64,000 bases of DNA. Origin: Ottelia alismoides (Eukaryota; Streptophyta; Magnoliopsida; Alismatales; Hydrocharitaceae). The translations under genes and the position numbers were made by a program. Location of the stretch: positions 248,001 through 312,000 of the forward strand of contig JAZKJV010000299.1 in the NCBI GenBank assembly GCA_037367405.1, read 5' to 3'. Of the stretch, positions 43,295-54,642 are shown in pieces. Below the pieces are notes generated by a model. It saw only the letters and a program-made list of their open reading frames with translations. It did no database searches and had not been told where the DNA came from. The stretch's first letter is position 1. Each line of letters begins with the position of its first letter.

Positions 43295-44010
43295 ATTTAG
43301 TTAATGGCAGATCAAGATGAGTGCCATCCTTAAGAAATGGTGCATGTGGGCATCGTTGGATCAGGATAGGTGGAAGGCACTTGAACCCTCGAAGTTAATG
43401 GTGTATGAAGAGAAAGTGTAGTGAACGATCGTGTTACGTTTGTTGGATGAGATCATTGCCGAGGTCGATGATGAGACAACTACAGCATGTTGTAGTTAAG
43501 ACTCGAAAGTTTATACATGATGAGATTTAATATAAATAATTGTTATTGAAGCGGCATATGTTTCTCAATCCATGCAATAAGGTACTTCTCTTAAAGAATA
43601 TCTAGATCGCCTAAACACTTAGTTGATGAATTTAAAAAACGTAGACATTAATATCGAAGATGAGGATGATGTATTGATTCTTTTAGTTTCTCTTTCACCA
43701 TCATATGAAAATGTTATTCAGTCTTTTATGGTGGGAAGAGAAGATATAACCCAAGGAGGACGTGAATATGAGTTTGCATACACATAGACTTCACCACATA
43801 GCTAATGGTAAGTAGGACTCTCATGCTGCAAGTTGGTTATGACTCCTAAAAAGAGTCATGTTGGTTCTGGATATGAGAAGAAAGGAAAGTAGAAATCCAA
43901 GTTGAAGAACCACAATCCTAACGACATTTGGAATTATGGTAAGGAACGTGGATATTGGAAGAAAGACTGCTTGAAGAAGCAAAGAAAGGCCATAGTTGTT
44001 GCAATAGCTC
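43295..44010 (+). pseudogene. Copia-2 gag
   Basis: Fragments of a copia gag in shifting frames: WQIKMSAILKKWCMWASL near 43305, then two adjacent stops near 43420. A UBN2-type part follows (TSLKEYLDRLNT, DLKN-like MNLKNVDINIEDEDDVLILL, LSPSYENVIQ) at about 43580-43740. The zinc-knuckle position reads NYGKERGYWKKDCLK near 43928, with the first Cys residues lost. Capsid-forming protein in intact elements; dead here. Confidence 0.82.
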
Positions 44011-44049
44011 ACGGAAGTGTAGACTTTCAAGATGATTTGGTCCTTATCG

Positions 44050-45480
44050 TCACATATCAGAAGGCGACTGATAGTACATAAATACTTGATTCAGTTTGTT
44101 CTTACCATATGACCCCAAATGAAGATCGGTTCTGCATCTATAAAAATTGTAGGAATTGGCTTTATAAAAATCAAGATGCGAGACGGAGCCGTGAGGACAA
44201 TGATAGAGATTCGTCATGTTCCTGATCTAAGTAAGGAACTTAAGGATATATGTACAATGTTGAAGGTGGAGTTATACAAGTTACAAAAGCTGGGTAGTTG
44301 TTATCAAGGGTAAGAACCAAAAGACATTATTTTCCATGCAAGGGTCTATAGCTACCAATTCTGCTGTAGTAGCATACCCAAGCCATGAAATCAAAAAATA
44401 AAGTTGTGGCATATGCGATTGAGGAATATGAGCTATACGGGGATGAATATCCTCAGTCACACAGGTCACACTGAGGATCCATAAGATCCAAGCTGAAGTT
44501 TTGTGAGCATTGTGTATTCACTAACAACACAGGAAACAACTCAATAAAGTTATTCACAAGACAAAGGAGATGCTTGACTACATCCATGCTGATTACTAGA
44601 GACCTTCATGTATTCCATCTTTGGGAGGTATCAGGAACATCTTGTCCATAATTAATGATTATTCTAGGATAGTTCATGTGTTCATGATGAAGTACAAGAG
44701 AAAGTTTTTCATAACTTCAGATAATAGAAGATCTTGGTGGAGAATAAAACTTCTAAAAAGGTGAAGCATCTATATATTGATAATATATTAAGGTTCTTTC
44801 ATAAGAGTTCAATGAGTTCTGTAAGGAGGAGAAAGTTGCAAGACACCACCCTATAATGGATACATCATAATAGAACGGGGTCATGGAATGAAAGAACATG
44901 ACATTTATGGAGAGAGCAATGTGCATGCTCTTAAATGATGGTCTTAGTAAAGCATTATGAACTGAAGTTGTGAATACAATTTGTTACTTGATGAACTGGG
45001 GTCTTGCATCTGCTATCGGCTACAAAACACTCATGGAGGTATGATCTGGTAATCATGTTGATTATATTGTATTGCATGCCTTTGGTTGTGCTACATATTA
45101 TCATGTTAGTGAAGGAAAGTTAGAACCAAGTCAAAAAAGGGTGTTTGTATTCTATGGTGCATGAGTAAAGGGATATATAATCTAGTCCTTTTCTGAGAGT
45201 AGAATTATTATTAAGAATGTTACATTTGATGAGAATTCCATGCTTCACTTGAGGATTGAGTTTGCTTATGTGTGTATAGGTGATGATATCTACGAATATG
45301 TGGAGTTTGAACTGACACCAAGGATTAAGCAGTTGCTCACACCAGTTCTTATCAAGTTGATGTTGAACAACCTGAAATGGAGCTACCAGAGGAGAGCCAA
45401 CATAGTGTTGTTATTGGTTGATTCCCTAAGGAGATCTATCTGTTTTAGAGATATAGCTTTGAAGAAATGGTTGCATTAAC
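44050..45480 (+). pseudogene. Copia-2 protease and integrase
   Basis: ILDSVCSYHMTP at about 44083 is the copia protease motif DSGCSYHMTP with Gly changed to Val. IRHVPDLSKEL (about 44205-44245) is the conserved spacer before integrase. Integrase remnants follow from about 44570: LDYIHADY, IINDYSRIVHVFMMK, later SNHVDYIVLHAFGCATYYHV near 45050. There are numerous stops and frameshifts. Integrase would have inserted the cDNA. Confidence 0.75.
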
Positions 45481-45499
45481 ACTACAGATTGTCACGGGG

Positions 45500-46260
45500 G
45501 TAGATCCTCCAGAACCATCCTTTAGAAGGAGGCTATATCAAAGCAAAATCCAGGTAATGGATTATTGTATGGGCGCAAAGATGGAGTATCTTCAAAAGAA
45601 TCAACATGGGAGATTTTCACATTATCAAATGGGTCTTTAAGAAAAAGACATGAATTTCAAGTAGTGAAGGCATCAGATATAAGGCAGGTCTAGTTGTGAA
45701 GGGATACAGTTAGAAGGAACACGTGGACTACAATGAGATATTCTCTTCCTTTGTAAGATATATATTCGATATTCTCACCCGTTGTAAGACATACATTCAT
45801 CAAGGTGCCACTAGCTCGTATAGCACGTCAAGACTGGGAGCAGTTAGATGAGATGATAGTTTTCTCATGTGGTGAATTCGAAGAAGACATTCAGATGAGT
45901 CAACCAAAGGGATTCCTATGTTAGAGCAAGGAAGATCATGTGTGTAGATCAAGGAAGTCCTTGTACAAGCCTAAGCAGTCTGCGAGGCAGTGGTACAAAA
46001 TGTTTAACAGATTCATTATTGGTCTTTGGTTCAAAAGGAACTCATACGATTGTTTTTTATGACAACAAAGTGGAGAATGGGGCCTTTATATATATGTTTC
46101 TCTATGTTGATGACATGTTAATTACTGCCAAGAAGTGAAGTACTGTAGATGATTTGAAGAAGCTTTAGTTCAGACTTTAACATGAAGGACCTTGGTGCAA
46201 TGAAGAACATTTTAAGCTTGAAGATCATCATGGATTATGAATAAGGAAAACTTTTCTTAT
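45500..46260 (+). pseudogene. Copia-2 reverse transcriptase
   Basis: In broken frames: IIKWVFKKKT near 45625, YKAGLVVKGYS near 45680, HVDYNEIFSSFV, and the catalytic YVDDML at 46103-46120, then FNMKDLGAMKNIL near 46180. The order is that of a copia RT. Several stops and frameshifts. Confidence 0.82.
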
Positions 46261-46499
46261 ATCTGAGAAAGTTCTAATGAGATTTAGGATGTCTACAGCA
46301 AATCCTCTAAATACTCCATCTGCTATAAGTATTCAACTTTTGATTTCTTTTGCACCTCACCCAAATGCAAAGAAGAAAAGATGTCACGTGACCATTGTTA
46401 GCACAGTTGTGGCACCTATGTGTACAGTTGGGAGTCTCATGTATGCAATGGTATGTACAAGACCATATATCATTCATGTTGTGAACATTGTTAGATGAT

Positions 46500-47029
46500 T
46501 CATAAAGAATCCATGGAAGGAGCATTTGCAGGTAGTCAAGCGAATTTTTCGATATCTGAGAGGAACATTTAACATTATCCTCATTTATAGAAGTGACCCA
46601 GAATGTTTAGTTGCTAAATACTCATATTCAAACTATACTACAAATGTTTATGAGAGGAGATTAAACACATTATGTATTTACTCTGGGGAATCCTATCATT
46701 GATGGAAGGCTACTTTACAACCATTAGTTACTTTGTCTACTACAAAAGCAAAGTATACAGCTTCGATAGAAGCCACAAAGGGAAGCACATGGCTGAAAGG
46801 CTTAGTTGGAGATCTCTATCTATAACAAGATCAGGCTATCGCCTATTGCAACAATCTTAGTGCAATATGCCTAGCCAAGGAACATGTGTCATATCACTTG
46901 ATTCATTCTGAGAAGAGGATCAATGTGGAAAAGGTTGGCACAAAAGATATTCTAGCTGATATGTTCAAGAAGGAAATTCCTTATAGTAAGTTGAAATATT
47001 GTTTGGACTTGCTCAATGTCGACAGTTAG
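46500..47029 (+). pseudogene. Copia-2 RNase H
   Basis: HLQVVKRIFRYLRGT near 46525, LSTTKAKYTASIEATKGSTW near 46735-46795, AYCNNLSAICLAKE near 46845, IHSEKRINV, KDILADMFKKEIP, ending at a TAG about 60 bases before the 3' LTR. The motif order is that of a copia RNase H domain; broken by stops. Confidence 0.82.
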
Positions 47030-47090
47030 TAATAATCCCGTTGAGGGGCCAGCAGTGATTTTCATAAAAGATTCACTTCAAGGTGAAGAT

Positions 47091-47333
47091 TGCTGGCATA
47101 CCTTGAATCACAACCATACATTTTGTTGAACCCCATTGAAGAATCGTATTTTGCATCCTCATGTATCATATACTACCAGTACGGGATTCGAGAGGGTTAG
47201 GGTTCTATGTATCCTGTGTATTTTCTTATCTGCAAATAGTGAAACTGATCGTCGCCACCCAAGAACGTAGACTAGTTAGAGGTGAACCGCGTAAATCCAT
47301 GTGTTTGTGTGTTTTCTTCTGTTACTCGCATTA
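47091..47333 (+). mobile_element. Copia-2 3' LTR
   Basis: Starts TGCTGGCATACC after the purine-rich AAGGTGAAGAT, ends near GTTACTCGCATTA. It is shorter than the 5' LTR because of an internal deletion of about 150 bases. The end is uncertain by a few bases. Confidence 0.8.
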
Positions 47334-47640
47334 TAGGGGTCAAGATGTATCATACGAGAGAGGAGAGAGAGGGGATATTCCACTTACATCGCATGTAACC
47401 ATGATCAAATTCTATAACCCTAGAGCGGGACTCCCCTTAAGCTCAACATGTTACAAGAACCTAGCATTTGTAGCCATCACAAATTGTATTCTCTTTCTAT
47501 ACAGTAGAAACTATAACCTTTAGATATCTTTTCATAACAAAAAAAGGCAATGGATCATTCTCACATCTAGTTTTCTTTCATGAGGGGTATGTTAGTGACT
47601 TAGATTTTGCTAATGACTTTATTGTATATTTGTTTTGTAC
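47334..47640. other. No feature seen between two copia elements
   Basis: No ORF or repeat end that I can place. It includes a GAGAGAGGAGAGAGAGGGG tract near 47353. Confidence 0.45.
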
Positions 47641-48845
47641 CTTGATTAACCTGTCAAGTAGAAACACAATGATGAAAAGTTTAGAAAAGCTAGAAGCTGA
47701 CTTAAATCTTAAAATGATTATAAAAGACTCGGCTTGAAGGATGAAGGCTTATAATTAGATGGCAAAAAGAATCAAAGAAAGACTCAATTCCAAAAGTTCA
47801 AGATTTGAAGAATTCATATGTTGATGTAACATATTACATAGTTTTTATTTTATGCTAAAAAAATCTTATAATTTTCACATATTCTTGATCAACAAGAAAA
47901 CTTTAGCCAAAATTATCAATTCACAAAATCAATTTTTGGACATATGATCGATCACCTTGACACTCTTTATCGATCACCCACGATCGACCATCTTGTTTGT
48001 CATGATTAATCAACCCTGATCGACCATCCTTTTAACCATGATCAGTCACTTTTTAAATTCTAGACTGATGCTCAAATTTGATCGATCATCTTGTGACCTA
48101 ATCTATCAACCCTGATTGATCCTTGTGTTTATGATCGATCATTTCAAGGATTTTAGAAATCATAATATTAAACTTTCCATTTTTAGATATCAATGGCTCT
48201 TTTAAGGCCATCCCTATATAAGAGATCATATGGCTCATTGTTTGACATACACAACCAAGAGAAACATCTTTGTACTTCTAAAAGAAAAGAAAGAGTGATG
48301 TTTTTGTGCAATATTTGAGTTCTTACCACGTTTCTGCACTCTCGAGTTCTCTTCAATCCAAAGGTATCAAGCAACTGAAGTTGTTTGTGCTCTTTGTTCT
48401 CTACTGCAATCATCATTATCCTCGAGCATATTCTGCACAAAAAGTCTATAAGCTTGTGAATTCAAGTTTCATTGCGTATACTATTTTTTGTTCATCATTT
48501 TCGTATAAGTATCTTAGTTGTGGATTGTTTTCTCTAGATGAAGAGATAAAATCTTCCTTTGGGAGTTATCCAAGGAAGGTATAGGTTGTACGAGAGGTTG
48601 TGCTATCCTCGGGTTAAAGTATCACTGGAATATTGGAAATAGGCTTCGCTAAGAGAGCGAAAGGGAAATCCTATAACAGGATTTCAGGTCGTAATTTTCA
48701 CATGTTTGGGCTTCCACGCAAAAACCATTGTGCATTATGTTTGAATTTCTCTACCTCTATCTATGTAGCTTGTGAATTATTTTTAAATTAGATATTGTTA
48801 TTGGGATATTGTATATTTCACAACCCCCCCCCCCCAATCTTGTGT
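47640..48845 (+). mobile_element. SIRE-like copia 5' LTR, left edge uncertain
   Basis: It precedes a primer site and SIRE-like gag. It contains a cluster of GATCGAYCATC-like words (47945-48145), a TATA box (CTATATAAG near 48214) and ends near TTTCACAA followed by a run of 12 C (48824-48835). The 5' boundary is not visible to me, and the value given is a guess. Confidence 0.6.
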
Positions 48846-48857
48846 CAGACTCATATT

Positions 48858-48869
48858 TGGTATAAAAGC
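48858..48869 (+). promoter_or_regulatory. SIRE-like primer binding site
   Basis: TGGTATAAAAGC, a decayed TGGTATCAGAGC. Confidence 0.75.
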
Positions 48870-49015
48870 AGGTTCAAGTTTTACATGTGTAATAGTCTAT
48901 TTGCAGGTCCTAGAAGACACAAGGCAAAATATCCACCAACTAAAGCTAAACCACCTATTCAATCACGAAGCCACGCTACTTTGATTGTACAAACTACTCT
49001 CACAAGGCCAGTCGC

Positions 49016-49681
49016 ATGGAGATATATATGCAGTCCATAGATTTCAGAATATGGACATGCACGACAAAAATCTTCATGAAGCCAACACTAAAGAAAGGTG
49101 TAGAAGAATTCACCAATGTTAAGATCAAGGATATTGAGGGAAACGCTAAAGCTATAAACGCATTGTATTGTGCTCTTTCCTCAGATGAGTATAATCGCGT
49201 CTCTCAGTCCAAGACTGCCCATGAGATCTAGAAGACACTCCTACTCACATATGAAGGTATGTGCAAAGTTAAGAGTTTCAAAGTTACGATGATGACTAGG
49301 GAATATGAGAATTTCGAGATGAATGGAGGATAAATAATCAAAGAGATGTGCATAAGGTTTACAACCATCGTGAACAATTTCAAGGCTTGAGGGAAGAATT
49401 TCATCAAGGGAGAACAAGAAAGGAAATTTATCAATTCGTTCTCAAGTGAATGTGAACATAAGGTGACATCAATAGAAGCGAATGATGTAAAAGACATTGG
49501 GATGGATGACCTCATAGGAAACTTGATGCCCTACGAAGTCAAGAAGAAGACTAAGAAACCAATTGAGAAGGAAAAGAATAAATCGCTCGCTTTCAAGGTC
49601 AGAAACCAAGACTCATCTGATGAAAAAATAAATGATAAAGATATTGTTTCAAGAAGTGTACGGGAAATAAGAAAAGCTTAA
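49016..49681 (+). pseudogene. SIRE-like gag
   Basis: MEIYMQSIDFRIW, then NAKAINALYCALSSDEYNRV and TAHEI, stop near 49230, then KVTMMTREYENFEMNGG, stop, KEMCIRFTTIVNNFKA, and KVTSIEANDVKDIGMDDLIG. This follows the UBN2-type gag of SIRE elements closely. Four or more in-frame stops, but the frame is mostly kept. A basic, charged tail (KKKTKKPIEKEKNKSLAF) ends the piece. Confidence 0.88.
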
Positions 49682-50046
49682 AGTTAGAGAGAATATAATG
49701 AAGAAACACTCATATGCTATGAGATAAAATGGCATAGGATTTACTAGTAACTCACCGTCTTGCAACAATTTGCTTAGTCAAATTGGAGAGAAAAAAGCTA
49801 ACCCCTATAGATCAAAAGATGGATACCAAATATTTGTTAGCTTATTTTATAGGTGGAGAAAATGTACATCACAAGAAGTAACTTTACACAGTGTATCAAA
49901 CTAGGTTAAAAATCATAAAGCCTATTGGATCAAGAATGACGCTAACCTCAACTGTTGTAGGAAAAATATGGAGAAAGATGATGGATCATGGATTTAGGAT
50001 GTTCAAAGCATATGACATGAGACAATAAGTTGTTTACCATACTAAA

Positions 50047-51300
50047 ATGCAGAGAAGGAGGTTCGGTCACATTTGGGGAAATTACAAGCGTAGTATTATA
50101 GGAATTGACCAAGTTAGTAAGGGTAAAGCTACTTTCGATAATGTATCTTTAGTTAATGGTTTAAAGCATAACTTATTTAGTGTAAGTCATGTGTGTCATA
50201 AAGGTTTTACAAAGATAATGAATTACTTTAAAATTCTTGATGAATCTAATAATGAATCCTTGCTAATTGGAAACATATTCAAAAATATTTATGTTGTTGA
50301 GTTTAACAAAGATAATGTGTTATGATTGCTTAGTTGCTAGTAAGGATGAAATTGATCTTTGGCACATAAGACTAGATCATTTACATGCTAAGAACTTAAA
50401 CAAGTTGATAAAAAATAACTTAGTAAATGGACTACCTATCAATATGATAAATCCTGAAATACCATGTGATGCTTACACATTAGGAAAACTTCACAAAAGC
50501 TCATTCCATAGCAAGAACTTAGTTTCATCATCTAGACCCCTAAAATTACTTCACTTAGATATATTTAGACCAAAAAAATAGAAAGCCTTAGTGGCTATAG
50601 GTACTATCTTGTAATAGTAGATGACTACTCTAGATTCACTTGGAAAATCTTCTTAAAAAAACTAGAGATCAAATAATAGAATCTTTTACAAACTTTTCAG
50701 AATTAGTTCAAACAGAAACCTATAAAGAAATCTTAAAATTCTTACAGATAATTGAGGAGAATTTGAAAATGAACAATTAACTAAGTTTTGTGAAAAATAT
50801 GGAATAAAACACAAATATTCTTTTCTAAAGACACCTCAACAAAATGGAGTTGTACAAAGAAAGAATAGAACTTTGGTTCAAAAAATAAAAAATAGAACTT
50901 TACAAGCATGTGCTAGAACTTTACTAATAGAATCTGGTCTGCCTAAATACTTCTGGGCAGAAGCTACTAATACCGCCTACGATGTATTAAATAAAATATT
51001 AATATGGCCAATCTTTAAAAGAACAAGTTACGAACTTTGCAAAGGTAAATTCGCAATATAAGCCACTTGAAAGTGTTTGGAATTAAGTATTTTACACTAA
51101 ACACAACCAAATCGATGCTAAAAGCGAAGAATGCATATTCATTGGATACTCAAATCATAGTAAATCTTATAGAACTTTTAATAAAAATACACCGGTTGTG
51201 GAAGAATTAATGCACATAAAATTTGATGAAAATTCACAAGAATTAAACAATTAAAAAATATTATTAAAGATGAAGAAGAGGAAGAAAAAGCATTGATGTA
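50047..51300 (+). pseudogene. SIRE-like integrase with GAG-pre-integrase domain
   Basis: VSLVNGLKHNLFSVSHVC and DLWHIRLDHLHAKNLNKLIKNN are the pre-integrase part (His residues of the zinc-binding motif visible). Then HLDIFRP, YYLVIVDDYSRFTWKIFL, KTPQQNGVVQRKNRTL and YFWAEATNTAYDVLN form the core. The catalytic Asp of VDDYSR is visible; the Glu of the usual GVVERKNRTL is Gln here. Frameshifts and stops throughout. Confidence 0.88.
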
Positions 51301-51479
51301 ACTAAGAAAAAAGATACTAATGTACATAATCTACCTAAAGAATGGATGGATCTTTAACAAGGAACGCCCTAATATACATGTAATTGGAGAAATATCAGAT
51401 AAAGTTAAATCAAGATCTCAACTTAACATTAACTTTGTACTTCATGCTTTTGTATCACAAATTTAACCTAATAAGATAG

Positions 51480-52214
51480 AAGATGCACTGAAAGATGAAT
51501 CCTGGATAATAACAATGCAAGAAGAACTTAATCAATTCACAAGAAATGAAGTTTGAGAACTTCTATTGAAATCAAAAAATACCTCAATAATTGGAACTAA
51601 ATGGGTTTACAAAAACAATTCAAATTAGGAAGGTCAATTGATTAGGGCCAAAGTCAGACCAGTGGTACAAGTTTACAACCAACAAGAAGGTATAGACTTT
51701 GATAAACCTATGTATCTGTAGCTGGACTATAATCAATTAGGATGCTACTTGCTTATGATGCACACTTAGACATAATTTTTTATCAAACGGATGTAAAAAG
51801 TACTTTTCTTAATTATTATCTGAAAGAGGAAGTTTTTGTTAAAAAAACATTTTATTTTGTTGATAAAGATCACCCTGAGTTTGTTTATAAACTGAACAAA
51901 GCTTTATATAGACTAAAAAAGCACCAAGAGCGTGAGAAGATAGATTGAAATATTTTCTCTTATCTGCAAACTTTGAAATTGGAAAAGTAGACTCAACTTT
52001 ATTCACTAAAAATTCAAATGATCTTTTAGTAGCTTAAATATATGTTGATGATATTATTTTCAGAGCTACTAATGAAGATTTGTGTAGAGATTTTGCTAAG
52101 TTGACTCAAGATGAGTTTGAAATGAGTCTAATGGGAGAAATTGGTTTTTTTCTAGGCTTACATATTCAACAGTTGCCTCAAGGAATCTTCATAAGTCAAA
52201 CGAAGTACAATCAT
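51480..52214 (+). pseudogene. SIRE-like reverse transcriptase, truncated
   Basis: IEDALKDESWIITMQEELNQ, then TKWVYKN, RAKVRPVVQVYNQQEGIDF, FLNYYLKEEVFVKK, the catalytic YVDDIIF at 52041, and MGEIGFFLGLHIQQLPQGIF followed by SQTKYNH. The alignment to RT stops at 52214, where a foreign LTR begins. The rest of RT and RNase H lies beyond the window, if it still exists. Many stops. Confidence 0.88.
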
Positions 52215-54553
52215 TGTAACGCATGTTTTAAGCAGTTTGTGAGTCTGGTAGACTATCGCTATACATACTATGTTTTGAATGTAAGCATTTTTATTTAAAA
52301 GAAATAATGGATTGACAGTATTCACACATTACGTTTGACATAGTCGATTGATTTGCCTTGATGAAATGATTGCAATGAAACTTGTTTCGAGTAAATAAGA
52401 GACCATCCTGAATTGTTATGAATTTAAGAAATTCTCTTTGATTTTGTAGCATGTCAAACATAGTACCACCTAGTAATTTAGAAGTGTATTAGTAGCTTAT
52501 AAGTAGTAGAAGCTACTACTAGTTAACCAGGGCTTAAGAGTTTTGGGTTGTGATTGAGGGCTCTAGTTGGGCCAAGCCCAACATGTTGAACGGGCCAATA
52601 ATCCCCAATAACGGATCAGGAGGACCGGTCTAGGGCCCGGGATAATGCCTATTTGTGCTCATTAGACCATAATCATGTCGTTAAGACTAATTAAGCGTGA
52701 TGAGCATAAATTAATCGTAATTAGCAATAATTAAGTATCATTAGCAAAAGTAGGACACATGGAGGTCAAATCATGGGACACGTGTCATTATACATACATG
52801 ACATGTGTCAACACACAAGAGTACCATGTGTCATCATTCAAGAATAACATGTGTCCTAGTACGGCATGTGCCCTCATGCATGAGAGCTATGTCTCATGGT
52901 ACATGGATGGCAAGTATTGCCATGTATCTTTATGCGAGAAAGAGAGGTGACATGTGTCTTAGAGCCTCCCTTTAGTGGTGACACATGTCACAGATGTAAG
53001 GAGGTTGGAGGCCTATATATACCCCAAAACCTCCTCATTCCTACCCATTCGACCTCGCACCACACACTCACCACCTCAGAGCTAGAGAGACGTAGAGGGT
53101 GTTAGAGGAGCACGGTAGAAGTCGCAGTGAAGCCCTGTCGGTTATTGGGAGCACGATAGAAGCCAAAATGAAGTTCTGTCAGCCATCAAGCAGCAGAATT
53201 CAATCTGAGACAGATATAGGAGGTTTTCACTAAAGGAGGCGATCCCGACTCGAGTTAGATAGCAATCAGGTGAGGGATTCTCAAGTGTTACTTTAAGAAA
53301 TAATTTGTTTTAGCCTTCCGGCGTGGTTTTGACAAGTATTATGTAGTAAGTATGCAATCGTGTTTTCTAAAGCTTTTACGTATGAATTGCAACTACCATA
53401 TAGCATATATGCAATCTGGTTTCTAGAAAGTATTTCAAACGTCGTTTCAAGTGTTTTATCTTGATAGCACGTTTCAAGCATATAATTCTTTTCGGAACAC
53501 AAAACATAAGTTTCACTACTTAGATTTTGAGATTTATATAAAGAAATATGTTTTGGATAGTTACTATGCAATATGTATCGGTTTTCAAGCTCTTAATAGT
53601 TTCCCGTTGCAAGAATATGCATGCTATGTCAAATTTTTTTCAATTCATAAATTAGCTATTATGAGCATGAGTTAGTTAATATAGATTATTAGTGGCAAGA
53701 AGAGAATCAGAATCAAAAGTAAGCACCACATTAGCTATTTTATACAAGTCATGAACTAGCCATTAGATATGGTGATGTCTTTAGACATGACCCTGAAATG
53801 CCATTAGATATGGCAAACCATTAGATATGGTATAAAGAGGACTTTGAGTCCGCATTCTGTATACATATAGGATTTGGGCCTTATGCAGGGTGTCTTTGGT
53901 CATTGGGACTGTCTGCATTTATGAGTCCACTTTGTTTCAGCGTTCATGAACCGATAAATTAGCCACAGTGGTGATTGATGAAAAAACGTAATAGTGATAA
54001 TTATGTTTCAATTTACTTCTTTATAGAAAGATGAAGTGATTTCAGTGTTTGATTGCAAACTAGCATGTTTGAATCTCGATATTATCATAAAGTCTCTTTC
54101 AAGTTATTTGAAAGCATCCAGCTCAAAATTTTGGTATGATATTTGTATTTATCCTACAAGTAATTTAAGCATCCATCTATAAAAGTTATTTCAACAATTG
54201 GCTAATATATGTGAAGAGCTTGAGATCCGTTCACTGGGTCTAAGCTCATAAATGAGTTTAGACTCATCCCTATATATTATTATTATATACGGATCAGCTA
54301 AATCACGACCAGAAGAAGGAAGGACTGCATATATACTAACAGGAGGTGGTCTCGTTTTGTTTTGTTTTTTTCTTGTATTGTCTATTGTTTTCTAAGGAGA
54401 TGTAATAGAACTTGTGTAAGACACTTCTTTATAAAGTAAACTTTAAATACAATGATGATGTTTGATGAGATTTGGCACATGCATGTTTTGAGGAGACAAG
54501 CAAAGAAAGATCTTTGTCAAGGCACATCCCGATTAGCGGAATGGGTCGTGACA
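52215..54553 (+). mobile_element. Gypsy-type 5' LTR, probably chromovirus (Tekay/Del-like)
   Basis: 2339 bp, TGTAACGCATG to GGGTCGTGACA, with a perfect tRNA-Met primer site five bases after it. TATA box TATATATA at 53014. The upstream part (52740-52990) is full of ACATGTGTC/CACGTGTC words. The left end is where SIRE RT homology stops. ATCAT (52210-52214) would be the left target copy. The family call rests on LTR size and ends only, because no coding part is visible. Confidence 0.7.
52750..52990. repeat. Cluster of (A)CATGTGTC words
   Basis: More than ten near-copies of CACGTGTCAT / ACATGTGTC about 20-30 bases apart in the U3 of the probable chromovirus LTR, upstream of its TATA box. Confidence 0.75.
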
Positions 54554-54558
54554 TCTTG

Positions 54559-54570
54559 TGGTATCAGAGC
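54559..54570 (+). promoter_or_regulatory. Primer binding site of the probable chromovirus
   Basis: TGGTATCAGAGC, perfect match to the initiator-tRNA-Met site. The 54554-54642 interior is all that is visible of this element before Athila-B. Confidence 0.92.
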
Positions 54571-54642
54571 AATGAGTTTGGATCTTGAGCAAGAATAATA
54601 TTATGAGTTAGTCTATTAATTTTGGAATATAATTTAGTTATC

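Larger units (their letters stand above)
25984..47333 (+). mobile_element. Copia-2: degraded Ty1/copia element with Athila-A nested in its 5' LTR
   Basis: 5' LTR 25984-26153 resumed at 42979-43205, tRNA-Met primer site at 43209, interior to 47090, and 3' LTR 47091 to about 47333. Both LTRs begin with the same words (TGTTGATATGCC / TGCTGGCATACC, then CTTGAATC) and end with the same words (GTGTGTATTTTCTT / GTGTGTTTTCTTC, then TACTC). Flanks TGGGG (25979) and AGGGG (47335) could be a decayed target duplication. Confidence 0.88.

Noticed and set aside
45240..45479. 79-codon ORF
   Set aside because: Part of the decayed integrase-RT linker of copia-2; not a separate gene.
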